Source: Blastocladiella emersonii ATCC 22665 (lineage: Eukaryota; Blastocladiomycota; Blastocladiomycetes; Blastocladiales; Blastocladiaceae). From it: a DNA stretch of 64,000 nucleotides. The notes beneath the pieces are model-generated. The model was not told where the DNA came from and did not search any database. It saw only the letters and a program-made list of their open reading frames with translations. Both the position numbers and the translations under genes were made by a program. This document shows, in pieces, positions 54,664 to 64,000 of the stretch. The stretch lies in NCBI GenBank assembly GCA_025594325.1, contig JANHCV010000005.1:275501-339500 (forward strand), in the 5' to 3' direction. Positions within the stretch are counted from its first letter, which is position 1. Each line of letters opens with the position of its first letter.

Positions 54664-55487
54664 GTGAACGCGTCGGACTCGTCAGAATCCGACGACGACC
54701 CGGGCTTCCCCGGCGACGAGGCCTTCACCTCGGCAGGCGTGCCGCGCACGATGAAGGGCATGCGGGCCGAGCTTAACGAGGCCACGGAGGTGTACCACGA
54801 GTGCATGCGCGACGGCCGCGAGAACTTTGTCAACAACCTCGCCGCGCACCAGGCCGCCCGCGCCGCGGCAAACGGCGTGGCATCGGGCGCCGCTGGTCAC
54901 GGTGTGCAGCAGGTCGCCGCCTCGATAGCCGCGGAACCCGCGGCGCAGCAGCTCACGATCCAGCAGCCCGTCGACATCTCGGCCGTCGTCGTCTCGCCCG
55001 CCGCGGCGCCCGTGACGCAGGAGCACGCGATCCAGCCGCCCGCTGTCGTGTCGCCCGCCATCAACTCGCCCGCCATCAACTCGCCCGCCAACACCAAGAA
55101 CGCCGGCGGCAAGAACACTGGCACCAAGAAGTACGGCGGCTTCCCGAGCTGCGCGAATCCCATTTGGACGCACTCGTTCATCGCGATCGGCAGCATCGAC
55201 AAGATCGTCGTGGGGGTGCCGGACTCAAACTCCGTGTCGTCGGGTGCGACATGGACGACGCGGCCGCAGCTGCGGCTCCGACAACCGCGGCGCTCGCGGC
55301 GTGCACGCCCGCCGCCATCGGTGACGACCAAGCCGGTGTCCCGACGTCTACCGCCAACGCGACGAAGCGCACGGCGGCGACCGCCGCCGCGGCCGCCGAG
55401 GAGGAGCACGAGGAGTGCGTCGTCAACGACGAGCACGAGGCGCAGCCCAAGCGGCGCCGCAGCGGCCGCCTGTCCTCGTCGACCTGA
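54664..55487 (+). CDS. divergent second gene of copy C
   Basis: It starts MNASDSSESDDDPGFPG, with MKGMRAELNEATEVYHE as the counterpart of MAGILRELNDG in copy A. Repeated AINSP/ANTKN text follows. A frame change near 55,215 leads to KRTAATAAAAAEEE, an acidic stretch and PKRRRSGR at the end, paralleling KRTAAMAAEE and PKRRRRRR of copy A. The conserved C-terminal plan across diverged copies indicates selection on this gene. The frame change may be a mutation or an intron. Confidence 0.5.
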
Positions 55488-55868
55488 TGCACTCGCTCCC
55501 GCTCCGACTCTGTTCATTCCCCTCGCGCAGACTCGCGCAGACTCTTGTTTCCTCCCGCACAAAGATATACTTTTCGTTCTCCTACGTTCACATCGCTCCG
55601 ATCCTCTTGAACTCAGAAGCTCGCGAAGGCACGCGAGTCGGTGCAACGCGCTCCGCTCGCCCTTGAGTGGTTGGCGCCGCGCGGCGCTTCCGCGGGTTGG
55701 GCCGAGGCCGATCACGTGCAAGGCCAGGACGCGTTGCGCCACAGCAGTCACATGAGAAACGACGCGTCTGTCACGCGTTTTCGGGTCGCTCACGTGGATG
55801 GCGCTCACGTGAGCGTCGGCACCCTATCCGGCAGCGACCCGGTCTAGAAAGAAGGCTTTAGCCCTCGA

Positions 55869-56135
55869 TTCAGACGCGTTACCGTTTCGGCAAAGGCTGA
55901 AATGAAAAATCGCGTCAGAACTTCGCGAACTGTGACCCGACTTACGCGGTCCATTTCAGGGTTAGAAGCGCGCAGTGGAAAATGGAAGGAGTATTGTAAG
56001 CAAATTTGCGAAGCAGTCTTGGCAGGTTCTGAAAGTCGTCACGAGCGCCCAGCTGCGTGAAATGCAATGCATACACGGTCCCGCAGACGGCGCGCACGGC
56101 GACGAGCTCGACATCAAGTACTCGGTGCGCGCGCC
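55869..56135. other. flank of element C with remnant of the ankyrin-like gene
   Basis: The frame from 55,975 ends DELDIKYSVRA, a repeat end that should join AMDLASEHGHV of the next frame. The 5' part of the ankyrin-like gene is therefore displaced by a small indel at about 56,125-56,135. Nothing else is recognised. Confidence 0.5.
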
Positions 56136-56867
56136 ATGGACCTGGCCAGCGAGCACGGCCACGTCCACGTTCTGGACTGGTGGTTCGCGCGCTTCCCGCC
56201 GGGTGAGCTCAAGTTCACCAAGGACGCGCTCCGTTTTGCGAGCAAAAAAGGGCACCTCGCTGTGCTCGACTGGTGGTACTCGCACCGCGACTCGCTCGCG
56301 CTCACGTACAACAACCGCACCATCGACGCGGCGAGCGCCGAGGGCCGCGTGGCCGTGCTCGACTGGTGGCTGGCGCGGCGCCGCGAGCTCAAGCCCGAGT
56401 ACTCGAACTACGCCATCAACGAGGCCAGCATCCGCGGGTGCATCGCGTCGCTCGACTGGTGGTTCGCGCACCGCGGCGCGCTGCGGCCAAGGTACACGAC
56501 GGCCGCGCTCGACGAGGCGTGTACCCGCGGGATCGCGCGGTCGGTCGAGTGGTGGTTCGCACACCGCGATAAGCTGCCGCTCAAGTACACGGCGTTCGCC
56601 ATGGACAACGCGAGCAGACGCGGGCACGTCGCAGTTCTCGAGATCTGGCTCAAGCACCGCGACGCCGTCGAGCTCAAGTACTCGCAGCAGGCCATGAACG
56701 ACGCTGCGGCGCGCGGGCACGTCAACCTGCTCGAGTGGTGGCGCGCGTCCGGGTTGCCGCTCAAGTTCTCGCCGGCCGGGATGCAGGAGACTCGCGTCAA
56801 CGCGGTGCGCGAGTGGTACGCGCAGCACGAGGCCGAGTTGCTTGCCCGACGTGTCGATACGGAATAG
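56136..56867 (+). CDS. ankyrin-like 'DWW' repeat protein, probably 5'-truncated
   Basis: A 243-residue frame is built of about seven repeats of roughly 32 residues. Each has A-[IML]-[DN]-x-A-S followed by a GHV-x-VL-[DE]-WW core and L-[KRT]-[FY]. Examples are MDLASEHGHVHVLDWW and FAMDNASRRGHVAVLEIW. These degenerate ankyrin-type repeats are known from large families in chytrid and blastoclad fungi. They presumably mediate protein interaction. Family members usually begin with a helical, F-box-like domain, which is missing here; upstream text suggests a frameshift. It may be a pseudogene or an N-terminally shortened gene. Confidence 0.65.
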   Translation: MDLASEHGHVHVLDWWFARFPPGELKFTKDALRFASKKGHLAVLDWWYSHRDSLALTYNNRTIDAASAEGRVAVLDWWLARRRELKPEYSNYAINEASIRGCIASLDWWFAHRGALRPRYTTAALDEACTRGIARSVEWWFAHRDKLPLKYTAFAMDNASRRGHVAVLEIWLKHRDAVELKYSQQAMNDAAARGHVNLLEWWRASGLPLKFSPAGMQETRVNAVREWYAQHEAELLARRVDTE

Positions 56868-57021
56868 ATGTCATGGCCTGCCTGTCTCATTGGTCCTTGA
56901 CAGCTTTTGTGGGGGGAGTGTGAGCTTGCACGCGTCGCGCCACTCACGTGAGTTTAAGCCACTTGCAAGATCGAAAAACAGCGAACAATTCGCAAATATA
57001 TTGGCTGCACAGAAGTACAGT

Positions 57022-58813
57022 TCAATCATCGTCTTGCTCACTACCTTCGCCATCACTACCTTCCCCATCACTACCTTCACCATCGAATCCGTCGAGATCC
57101 TCGATTAACTCGTCTGGGAAGACCAGCCCTGCCCGAAGCTCGTCCGATGCAGCACTGTGAAGTGCGATTGCGCCATCAATTTCGATATCCGTGTCGTTCA
57201 TTTCAAGGCTGATGAGGCATGGCGGGAGATGTGCAGCGAGCAGAATCGCGCCCTCGTCACCAATGTGGTTGCCCTCCAAGCTCAAGTACTTGAGGGTCTT
57301 CGGAAGCACAGGGACGAAAATGGGCATCACATCGTTGGAAAGGTCCATGTCGCCAAGCTCCAGCGATTCAAGGTGTGAAGGCATCCGCGTTGCCAGCACT
57401 TGGACAACATCAAGCTCGACCACGTTGTTGGAAAGCGCCAGCGACTTCAGGCTTGACGACAAGCGGACCAAGTAGTGCTCCAGGTGACTAGCGCAGAGAT
57501 GTGTACCTGCAAGTTTGAGCGACGTGAGAGTGGCAGGCAGTACACTCGAGAGGTTGTGGTGCGCCGGTCCAAGCTTGGCGCCAGCGAGTGAGATACTTTC
57601 GAGGTTTCCGCAGTTGCGCTGAAGCGCACCAAGAAGGGCACGAATAGCTGCAGGTGTGGTCAAGGAACAGTCCAAACAAAGCCGAGTCAAAGTTTCAGGC
57701 AGGGTCCAGCATGGCTCAATATTGTTGCTGATTTCGCCTAGTTTGTTTGCGCTGACATCAAGGTACTCGAGCTGTTGAGGAAGGAGCGAAGAAATCACCT
57801 CGAAGCCGCTGCCAGTCAGCGCGGTGTGGCTGATTCGAAGGGACGTGATGCCCGGCGGAAGCGCGCGAAGGATTAGCGCCAGGCCCGCATCGCCAAGGTT
57901 GCAGGCAGACAGGTCGAGTGATCGAAGCGTCGCTGGAAGTGGGGCAAGGAGGGCAGCCATAGCACGGGCAGAAGTTGTGCTGCGGAGCATGACAAGCGTT
58001 TCCAGCTGCGGAGGCCAAGTCCAAGCATCGAAAGCGCCACTCGGCATCACCTTTTGGAACCAGTAGCCGCAGAGCTCGATCGCCTTAAGCGTGTCGGGGA
58101 GTCGAAGCGCGAGCAGCCGCTGCATGTCGAAGACACAATAGTTGATTTTTAGCTTGGCAAGTTGGCAGCTCGAACTCGCAAACGCGTCATTTAGCGCGGC
58201 AAGCCCATCCATGGTAATAAGCTCCTCCTGGATGAAGAGGGACTTGAGTAGGCCATTCGAGATGCCGTTGGCTCTGGCATGGATGGTAGCGTTCGAGACG
58301 GGCGGGGCTCCGTACTCCTACAGAGCCGGCGAACTATGAGTTGATGTGCACAGGTAGTTGAAGCTCGGAATTAATACGAACGATCGCGCAGAAATCTTTG
58401 GGGTTGCGTTTGGGATAGCCGACGCCGAGCGCTGGACAAGCGTAGGAATTCAGTTTAATATCCAGAGGAACTCGAATGTTGCTGGTGCGAAACCATTCCA
58501 AGGCGGCAAGTTGACGAGACTTGACTGCAGTTTCGACTGCATCGCTCGTGAATTTGAGCGACAGGCCGAGTTGACGCCGCTTCTCAAGAACGAGAATGCG
58601 GCCATGGGCCAAGGCGCTGTTGACAGAAAGGCTCGGGGCAACTCCAAAGATGGTACGACTCACGGAGGGGATCTCATGCTCGCGCATAACACGCGAGTAC
58701 TGCGCAAGGCCCAAGATGTCGTCGGGGTCGCCGTGAAGGAGGACGGCCTCGACCAGGATGGCCTCGATGATAAAGTGGATGCCCAACCACAGTGTGTGTT
58801 TCATAAGCTTCAT
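57022..58813 (-). CDS. ankyrin-like N-terminus fused to leucine-rich repeats
   Basis: The proposed exons are 58813-58382 and 58317-57022 (intron 64 nt, donor GTTCGT as in one ZMYND10 intron), giving 575 residues. The N-terminus (IIEAILVEAVLLHGDPDD, AQYSRVMREHEIP) and HGRILVLEKRRQLGL resemble the ankyrin-like family. The C-terminal 400 residues are RNI-type leucine-rich repeats (LPATLRSLDLSACNLGDAGL, LPKTLKYLSLEGNHIGDEG). They end in three GSDGE units and an acidic tail. It is probably a cytoplasmic interaction protein. If the intron is wrong, the LRR frame (57,022-58,212) and the N-terminal frame are two separate entities. The tandem neighbour has the same order, supporting the fusion. Confidence 0.55.
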
Positions 58814-59174
58814 AGATTTCGTTGCGGCAAGTTACATGAGAGCAGCTGCCATATGCCGGTCTATCAGCGAGGAGCAATCAGTCTGGCGGACGAGACGAGG
58901 AGGAAGGCGACCCCGCTCGAACGGCGCCGCCGGATTGCGCCACTCACATGATATCGCATCGCGTCTCACAGGGCAAGTCGCCTCCGCGGTTGGTAGCAAA
59001 CGATGAAAGTATATCGTAAGAGCGTGAAATCCGAACAGGTGTGGGACAAGGTTCATGTGCGACAGTGCAAATTTGGCGGACGACATGCGATTAGACTCGC
59101 TCGCTTTATGATCACTAACGCGCGCGTGTGTGCTCCGCGATCAGTGTGGCCGCACCGGTACTCTTCCGAAAGCT
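58814..59174. other. spacer between the two LRR family members
   Basis: This 361-bp spacer has the repeat TTGCGCCACTCACATGATATC at about 58,935-58,955, related to other GCGCCAC-ACGCGT-like repeats in accessory parts of the window. No gene was seen. Confidence 0.4.
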
Positions 59175-61209
59175 TCACACGGTTGGTAGAGCAAAGAGGA
59201 ATCGAATTACAATGACAAAACGGCGAAACGCGAACAAAGGCGAAGCGAGATCGCTTGATCTTTCTTCGTCCTCGGATCCCTTGGGGCAAGGATCGAAATG
59301 GTTGGTGTCCGTAAGCATCAGCTCGGCACCTAGCTGGGACGAAGCAGCCTGGTACAACAAGTTTCGGCTCTCGAAATGGAATGAGTAACTTACGTCCAGC
59401 TGGACGAGATTGGGCGGCAGCCACTGGGCGAGAAGCATCGCGCTCCGGGGGCCAAGGAAGTTGTGGCTCAGGTCCAGGTACTGTAGCGTCGCGGGGAACG
59501 CACGAACAAGCGCGGGCATCGATCTGTCGTCAAAGTCCGTGAGGGAAAGGCTAAGATGCGTGAGGCGAGGGGGCATGAGTTCGGCCAGAACAGCGACTCC
59601 CTCGTTTCCGATCGAGTTCGACTCGAGGTCGAGACGGAGCAGGCCGGGAGATAGCCGAGTCAAGTAGTGCGCCAAAAAGTCCGATGTCATGCGAGTCCCG
59701 TTCATGTACAGCCACTCGAGCTTGCGAGGAAGCGCGTTAGCCAGCGTACGGTGCGCGGCTCAAATGGTACAACTTGTCAGCGAAACCACTCGCAGGCTGT
59801 GACGGCAGTCGCCTCGGAGCGCGCGGATCAGTGCACGAACGGCAACTTGGGTCTTGATCGAGTTATCAGCGTTGAGCTCAAGCAGTGAAGCAGGCAGCTG
59901 CCAGCACAGCTCGTGGTCGGGGACGGAGTCGCTAAGCTTGGAGTTGTCGTTGACGTACAAGTGCTTGAGGCACGTTGGAAGGAGCGGGGATATCGCCTCA
60001 AAGCCAACGCCAGTGAGCCCCGTGGAGCCGAGCTTGAGTTCAGTCAAGTACGGCGGGAGGGTCCGGACGATCAGGGCAAGGCCCACGTCATCGAGCTGAC
60101 AACCGTCTAGATCGAGATAGCGAAGCGTCGCAGGAAGCCTGCCAAGAAGAGCAGCCATGGCGCGCGGAGACGCGGCGCTTCCGTGAATGGTGAGAATCTC
60201 GAGATGCAACGGCCAGGGCGACTGATTAAATACGCCGCGGGGCAGCGAACGCTGGAACCAGGTGCCGTCTAGGTAGAGCTCCGTCAAAGACGCATGAAGC
60301 TGAAGAGCAAAAAGGTGACGCAGATCGTAAGCGCAATCCATAAATCCAAGAGCTGCAAGCTTGCACCGCGGGCTAGACATTGCTCTATAATCTCGTCCTT
60401 CATTATGAGCTTGTTGACTGCAACGCCCTTGTGATTGGCGAGAATTGTCTAATTCGGATCGCGCAGGGTCCGGGTTTTCTGCAGCAGCGGTTTCGATAGT
60501 GAGGTGAGTATTTTGTTAACGGTCAGCGGCACACAGAGTCTTCGGACCTGCCGGAAAGAGCGAGGGTAAAAGACACCCCAGTCGAACCCAAGCGCGATGC
60601 TCGCCGTGATGTTTGACGTGGGCCCGTCGTAAGGCACACACATGATACGGATCCACTCAAAGATCGGAAGGTGGCGGTTGTTCGTGTTGAGTGGCGAAGG
60701 AGGGGACTCGAGGAGACACGATACAGCTAGTCAGGGTTGTGTATTCCTGCCTCGGCCCCGAACCAGGGCTGGGTGAGGGAGAGAGGATGACAAAAGCGGG
60801 AGCGCCGCCGCGGGGTCGCGGCGGGGCGAAAGAGGCGGTTGTGGGCGAACCACGCGAGATCAGGTGGATGATCACCCCGATCACCACCGCATGAACGACG
60901 CGTAACAGTTCGAAGCAACTTCAATCAAGTCCGCTGGCATGCCAGTCAAGAGACCCAGCCGGCGCCGCTTCTCGAGAACGGATACGCGCCCGCTGGCGAC
61001 GACTTTTTGGTGGACAGTCGCGGTGCAATGGCAAGAACGGTGTGATGCACAACTGGAATCCGGTGCTCGCGCATCACGCGGGCGTACTGCGCAAGGCCCT
61101 CGAGGTCGTCGCGGTCGTCGTGATCGAGAACCGCCTGGACCAAGATGGACTCGATGAGCCAAGGAGCGTTCAAGCGCGGACGACGTTGCATAGGACACAT
61201 GGAAGTCAT
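59175..61209 (-). pseudogene. second ankyrin-like/LRR paralogue, degenerate
   Basis: The order is the same as in 57,022-58,813. The N-terminal module (WLIESILVQAVLDHDDRDD, AQYARVMREHRIP) starts at 61,209 and shifts frame after LSTKK into VASGRVSVLEKRRRLGL. A middle piece (about 60,449-60,643; ALGFDWGVFYPRSF) corresponds to ALGVGYPKRNPKDF of the neighbour. The LRR part runs from 60,380 with an in-frame TGA at 59,760-59,762 between VVSLTSCTI and AAHRTLANALP. A GTAAGT at about 59,390 may start a last intron. Several independent lesions make it a pseudogene, although TGA readthrough cannot be excluded from sequence alone. Confidence 0.7.
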
Positions 61210-61464
61210 TGCATCAAGTTACATGTGAGCGGAGACCGCGATGTGACCATGAAGTGGAGAAAGGAGGTTGAACGCTGCCGCTGGGAGCAAGCCCACCCAA
61301 CCGAACTCCCATCCGTGCGTTTCACATGATTTTTGCGTCGCGTCGTTGTGGTTCTCGGCTCGATCGCTATGCCCGGATTGTGAGAATTCGGTGCACTACT
61401 TGAACGTGTGGCCTTCAGCCACTGGGACGACGTTTCTTGTCGCTGCTGCTTTGATGATAAGCAA
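61210..61464. other. upstream flank of the tRNA gene
   Basis: This 255-bp stretch has no open frame with family resemblance. Confidence 0.4.
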
Positions 61465-61535
61465 GCACGCATGGTTTAATGGTAAAATTCTACCCTCCCA
61501 AGGTAGAGCTCCGGGTTCGATTCCCGGTGCGCGCA
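61465..61535 (+). tRNA. tRNA-Gly (anticodon CCC)
   Basis: A 71-nt cloverleaf without intron. The acceptor stem GCACGCA/TGCGCGC has one A-C mismatch, and the D-arm contains AATGGTA. The anticodon stem CTACC/GGTAG encloses loop CTCCCAA, with anticodon CCC at positions 34-36. The variable loop is AGCT, the T-arm is CCGGG-TTCGATT-CCCGG and the discriminator is A. Internal A and B boxes are present, and a short T run (61,539-61,542) could terminate Pol III. It reads GGG codons. Confidence 0.95.
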
Positions 61536-61815
61536 TTCTTTTGATTTAGGTTTGGAGCGAGAAGTGCAAGCCTCGTTGCGACGGGATGGTCGGTACTCTC
61601 ACTCGGCGTATTCGCGTCCCTCTCTACGGACGATCGATTCTCTTGGTCGGCGGATGCGTGTGCAATGCACAATTGTCCCGGATCATTTGTGCGATCAATC
61701 GCCGATCAACCCGCCAGCGATGAAGCGGGAGCTCGTAATGTGGGCCGAGTTGTCGGCTTGTCTCTACCGTAAGCTGAGCGGTGAAAGACGAATGCAATCG
61801 GTGGACAGCGCGAGG

Positions 61816-61860
61816 GTTTTAGATTTAGGTTTAAATTTAGGTTTTGGGTTAGGTTTAGTT
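61816..61860. repeat. degenerate telomere-like TTTAGG repeats
   Basis: A run of about five irregular units of TTTAGG / TTAGGT type. Isolated GATTTAGGTTT copies also lie at about 61,545 and 61,947. It is too short and irregular to be a telomere; it could be an interstitial remnant or chance. Confidence 0.5.
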
Positions 61861-64000
61861 GCGCTGACGTGCTCGAGCGCTGGAGTGAGCGAGCGAATGG
61901 AATTACTCGCGCAGTGCCGTTCGCCGGGTTGGACGATGCGATAGGTGATTTAGGTTTGGTGCTCTGAATGGACACGTTCGATTTGGACGCGTCGCGTTAT
62001 CACGTGCGCATGTCTCACGCGTCTGGTTGTCTCGCACCACCGCACGCGGCGGGCGCGTACCGCAGTGCCTTGAGGGAGACGGCGCTCACAGTACACAGCC
62101 CCGCAAAGATCGAGTGGCGAGAACACAATGGCCCAGGACGTCCGACTTTGGATTCCATTCCATGACTGGGGGAGTGGGCCGGCGTGGTCGAATTTTACTG
62201 TGGTCGAATTTTACTATGTTGTCGCCGCGAGCCTGATACTGGAAACATGCAACAGCAAGCATTTTGACCCTCCCTTGTTTCGCGTCTGCATCGGAAATCG
62301 CGGATCACAAATTGTGCGGCCAGCTGCAAATTTGCACTCAATTCTTGGGCCGGGTCGGGCGAGGGTCGAAATCGCAAACAAAGATTTCCGGTCAATGCAA
62401 TACCTGAGTGTGATGGGGGAGGTCAGGGGGATTTTTCGCTGGTGGTCGCGGTGGTCAGAGTTGCCCTTGGAGAAAGTTGGACTCTTCACCACAACGGCTC
62501 AGTCGATTGCGCTGTTCTTGACGGTGATGAACTGATCGTGGTGGGAGCTACAAAAGAGCTAATTAAGCTTTGGGGTGGTTGGAAGCCGGGTGTCGAGAAA
62601 AAAATGGCGATCGGATTCTCAACGCTAACACACCGCCGGGGTTGATTCGAGAAGCTAACCTCGAAAGTCGTTCCTGCGCAACGGAGTGAAGGATGTGACT
62701 CGCGGAAATATACATAGCGCTCAGAGGAGCACGGAAACGATAGACACTGTTTGAATTCATGGGGTCGCGAATCGAGTACATCATCCAATCCAGAGGGTAA
62801 ACAGGCTTTCTCCTGGCGGCAAACTGGTCAACTACCTCTACCTCGGTAGATAAACTTGGTTTCCTGGCTGGGATTGCAGTTTACAGAGGGCGAAACGTGT
62901 GTTCGCCTGAAGGGGTTTGCGGTACGCATGCTGTTGCGGATTGCGCTTGCGGATCGAGCTTTTTAGATGGACGCCTACCGGCGCGGCAAGCCAAGCGGCC
63001 AAGAAGAGTTCGGAGTTCTCCAACATCTGTCTGAACGTGATCGCATGCTGGTTTAACTCGTACTAGTTGACGAGAGCGAGCGAGTGAAGGACCGCTTCCG
63101 CTAGCACGAATGGACAACAATTGCCAGCCTCGAGTAAAGCTGGTGAGCCCTGGTACTTAGCTTGCTCACAAGTCAGCGCTTCTGCGAGAGCGCGCGGGAC
63201 GGTCGCTCAACCAGTGAAGCACGTCCACGGCGCTGAACCGGCACGTTGCAAATCTTTCCAGACTTGAATGAGGTGCATGCGATCCAGTTGGTGCGATTGA
63301 GCGCCTGGAACGCATCAAAGGCCACTTCAGAGAGTTGCGAATGGTGCTATCCCTTTGCTTGAACACAGGGTTGCGGAACGGCCATGCTCAAGCTGCCTCT
63401 GACGCTGGTAGAACATGTAACACCGCGTGATCGAGCTTCACTATCTGCCACGCGACGCTTTTAGAGTTGAAACGCGAAGTGAACGTTTCCAGCTTCATGG
63501 TAGAGTCATGGATCAGTAGGCGACATTCTGTTCGTCACTCAAGGGCGGGTCTCCGACTTGGCGAGCGGCCCTATCAACTAGCTGAAGCTGCCGGCGGTCA
63601 AATCAAACGCGGACATGACTTCTGATGCGCTGGGAGCGACAGGCGCGGCTCGTCAGCGGCTGGCGATGCATGTGTTACGGGTTCGGCGCGGCGCTCGAAT
63701 CGCGCAAGAAGACATAAACTAAGCGCAATTTGAGAGAAGTCCATGGGTTTAAGACATTACATCAAGTGTTATCTGCAGCATACGTAAAATATGCCCGGAA
63801 GGTGGAGGGAGCAACTGAGTGAGCTGTGGCAGGCGTGTGAACTCCACCGTCCGACGCCACCGCAGGGTCACGTTGGCCGCGTCCGTTCACGCTTGGCATG
63901 CGAGCTCGTTCAGGCGCAAGATTCCCTCAAAACGCGATGAATGCCCTTTGCGGCTCGCTTGAGAACCTCGCGTGAGCTGCGGTGCGATCCGGCCGCTGCG
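61861..64000. other. AT-richer region without recognisable genes
   Basis: Base composition is visibly less GC-rich than the rest. The longest frame (62,128-62,535, 135 codons) has no family resemblance and no splice partners I can see. No RNA gene, terminal repeat or tandem array is apparent. A gene beginning beyond the right edge could have its flank here. Confidence 0.4.

Larger units (their letters stand above)
51724..55868. mobile_element. Helentron-like element, copy C (diverged relative)
   Basis: The left terminus starts GATTATACTTGA, like GATTTTACTTGA of A and B. It carries a stem-loop AAACGC-TTC-GCGTTT (51,743-51,757) and GAGGGCTAAAGCCCCC (51,769-51,784). The right terminus is GAAGGCTTTAGCCCTCGA (55,851-55,868), preceded by the palindrome CGCTCACGTGAGCG (55,802-55,815). 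The two-gene divergent layout is kept. Overall it is about 0.8 kb shorter than A and B, mainly because the helicase N-terminal region is missing. It lies 32 bp from the right end of copy B. Confidence 0.8.

Noticed and set aside
62128-62535. 135-codon plus-strand frame in the terminal region
   Set aside because: No homologue, splice context or conserved motif supports coding.

Overview
The window is eukaryotic nuclear DNA from a zoosporic (flagellated) fungus. Genes are GC-rich, monocistronic and split by short introns. Several families are fungal: a Zn2Cys6/MHR transcription factor, an M36 fungalysin, a GPI-tailed class III GH18 protein, an SPX/VTC-type protein and a fungal-type Munc13 protein. 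A ZMYND10 orthologue, a cytoplasmic chaperone for ciliary dynein arms, implies a motile flagellum. With the ankyrin-like 'DWW' repeat family, an OpuAC-type class C receptor and the base composition, this points to Blastocladiomycota (Blastocladiella/Allomyces-like); the phylum is an inference. In 20 of 22 introns I could phase, the 5' splice site reads GTRCGY.

Layout. 1-9,065 is ordinary genic DNA: SPX protein (partial), ZMYND10, MARCH5-like ligase and Zn2Cys6 factor. 9,066-17,082 is accessory: a Helentron-like element (copy A, 9,444-14,383) inserted into one arm of a large inverted duplication. 17,083-29,414 is a gene core: RPL27, an APH-fold kinase, RNF10, a fungalysin protease and a class C GPCR. 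29,415-36,300 is the second, longer arm, which also holds a cluster of small membrane-protein paralogues. 36,500-46,600 is genic again: LETM1, the Munc13-like protein and a GH18 protein that lacks its catalytic acid. 46,752-55,868 holds copy B of the element, near-identical to A, followed 32 bp later by a diverged relative, copy C. 55,869-61,209 carries ankyrin-like and LRR family genes and pseudogenes. 61,465-61,535 is a tRNA-Gly(CCC). The last 2.4 kb is AT-richer and holds nothing I can identify.

How the genes relate. Divergent pairs with short shared promoters are frequent (MARCH5/TF, APH/RNF10, fungalysin/GPCR, LETM1/Munc13). The core genes are housekeeping or cell-surface functions: mitochondrial ion homeostasis and quality control, secretion, translation, flagellar assembly, extracellular digestion and sensing.

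The most novel material is the Helentron-like family. It has a Pif1/Helitron-type helicase without any recognisable Rep (HUH) domain, a conserved divergently transcribed second gene, asymmetric terminal inverted repeats and a 3' stem-loop that has diverged by compensatory change. Exon coordinates below come from hand phasing of open frames and splice sites.
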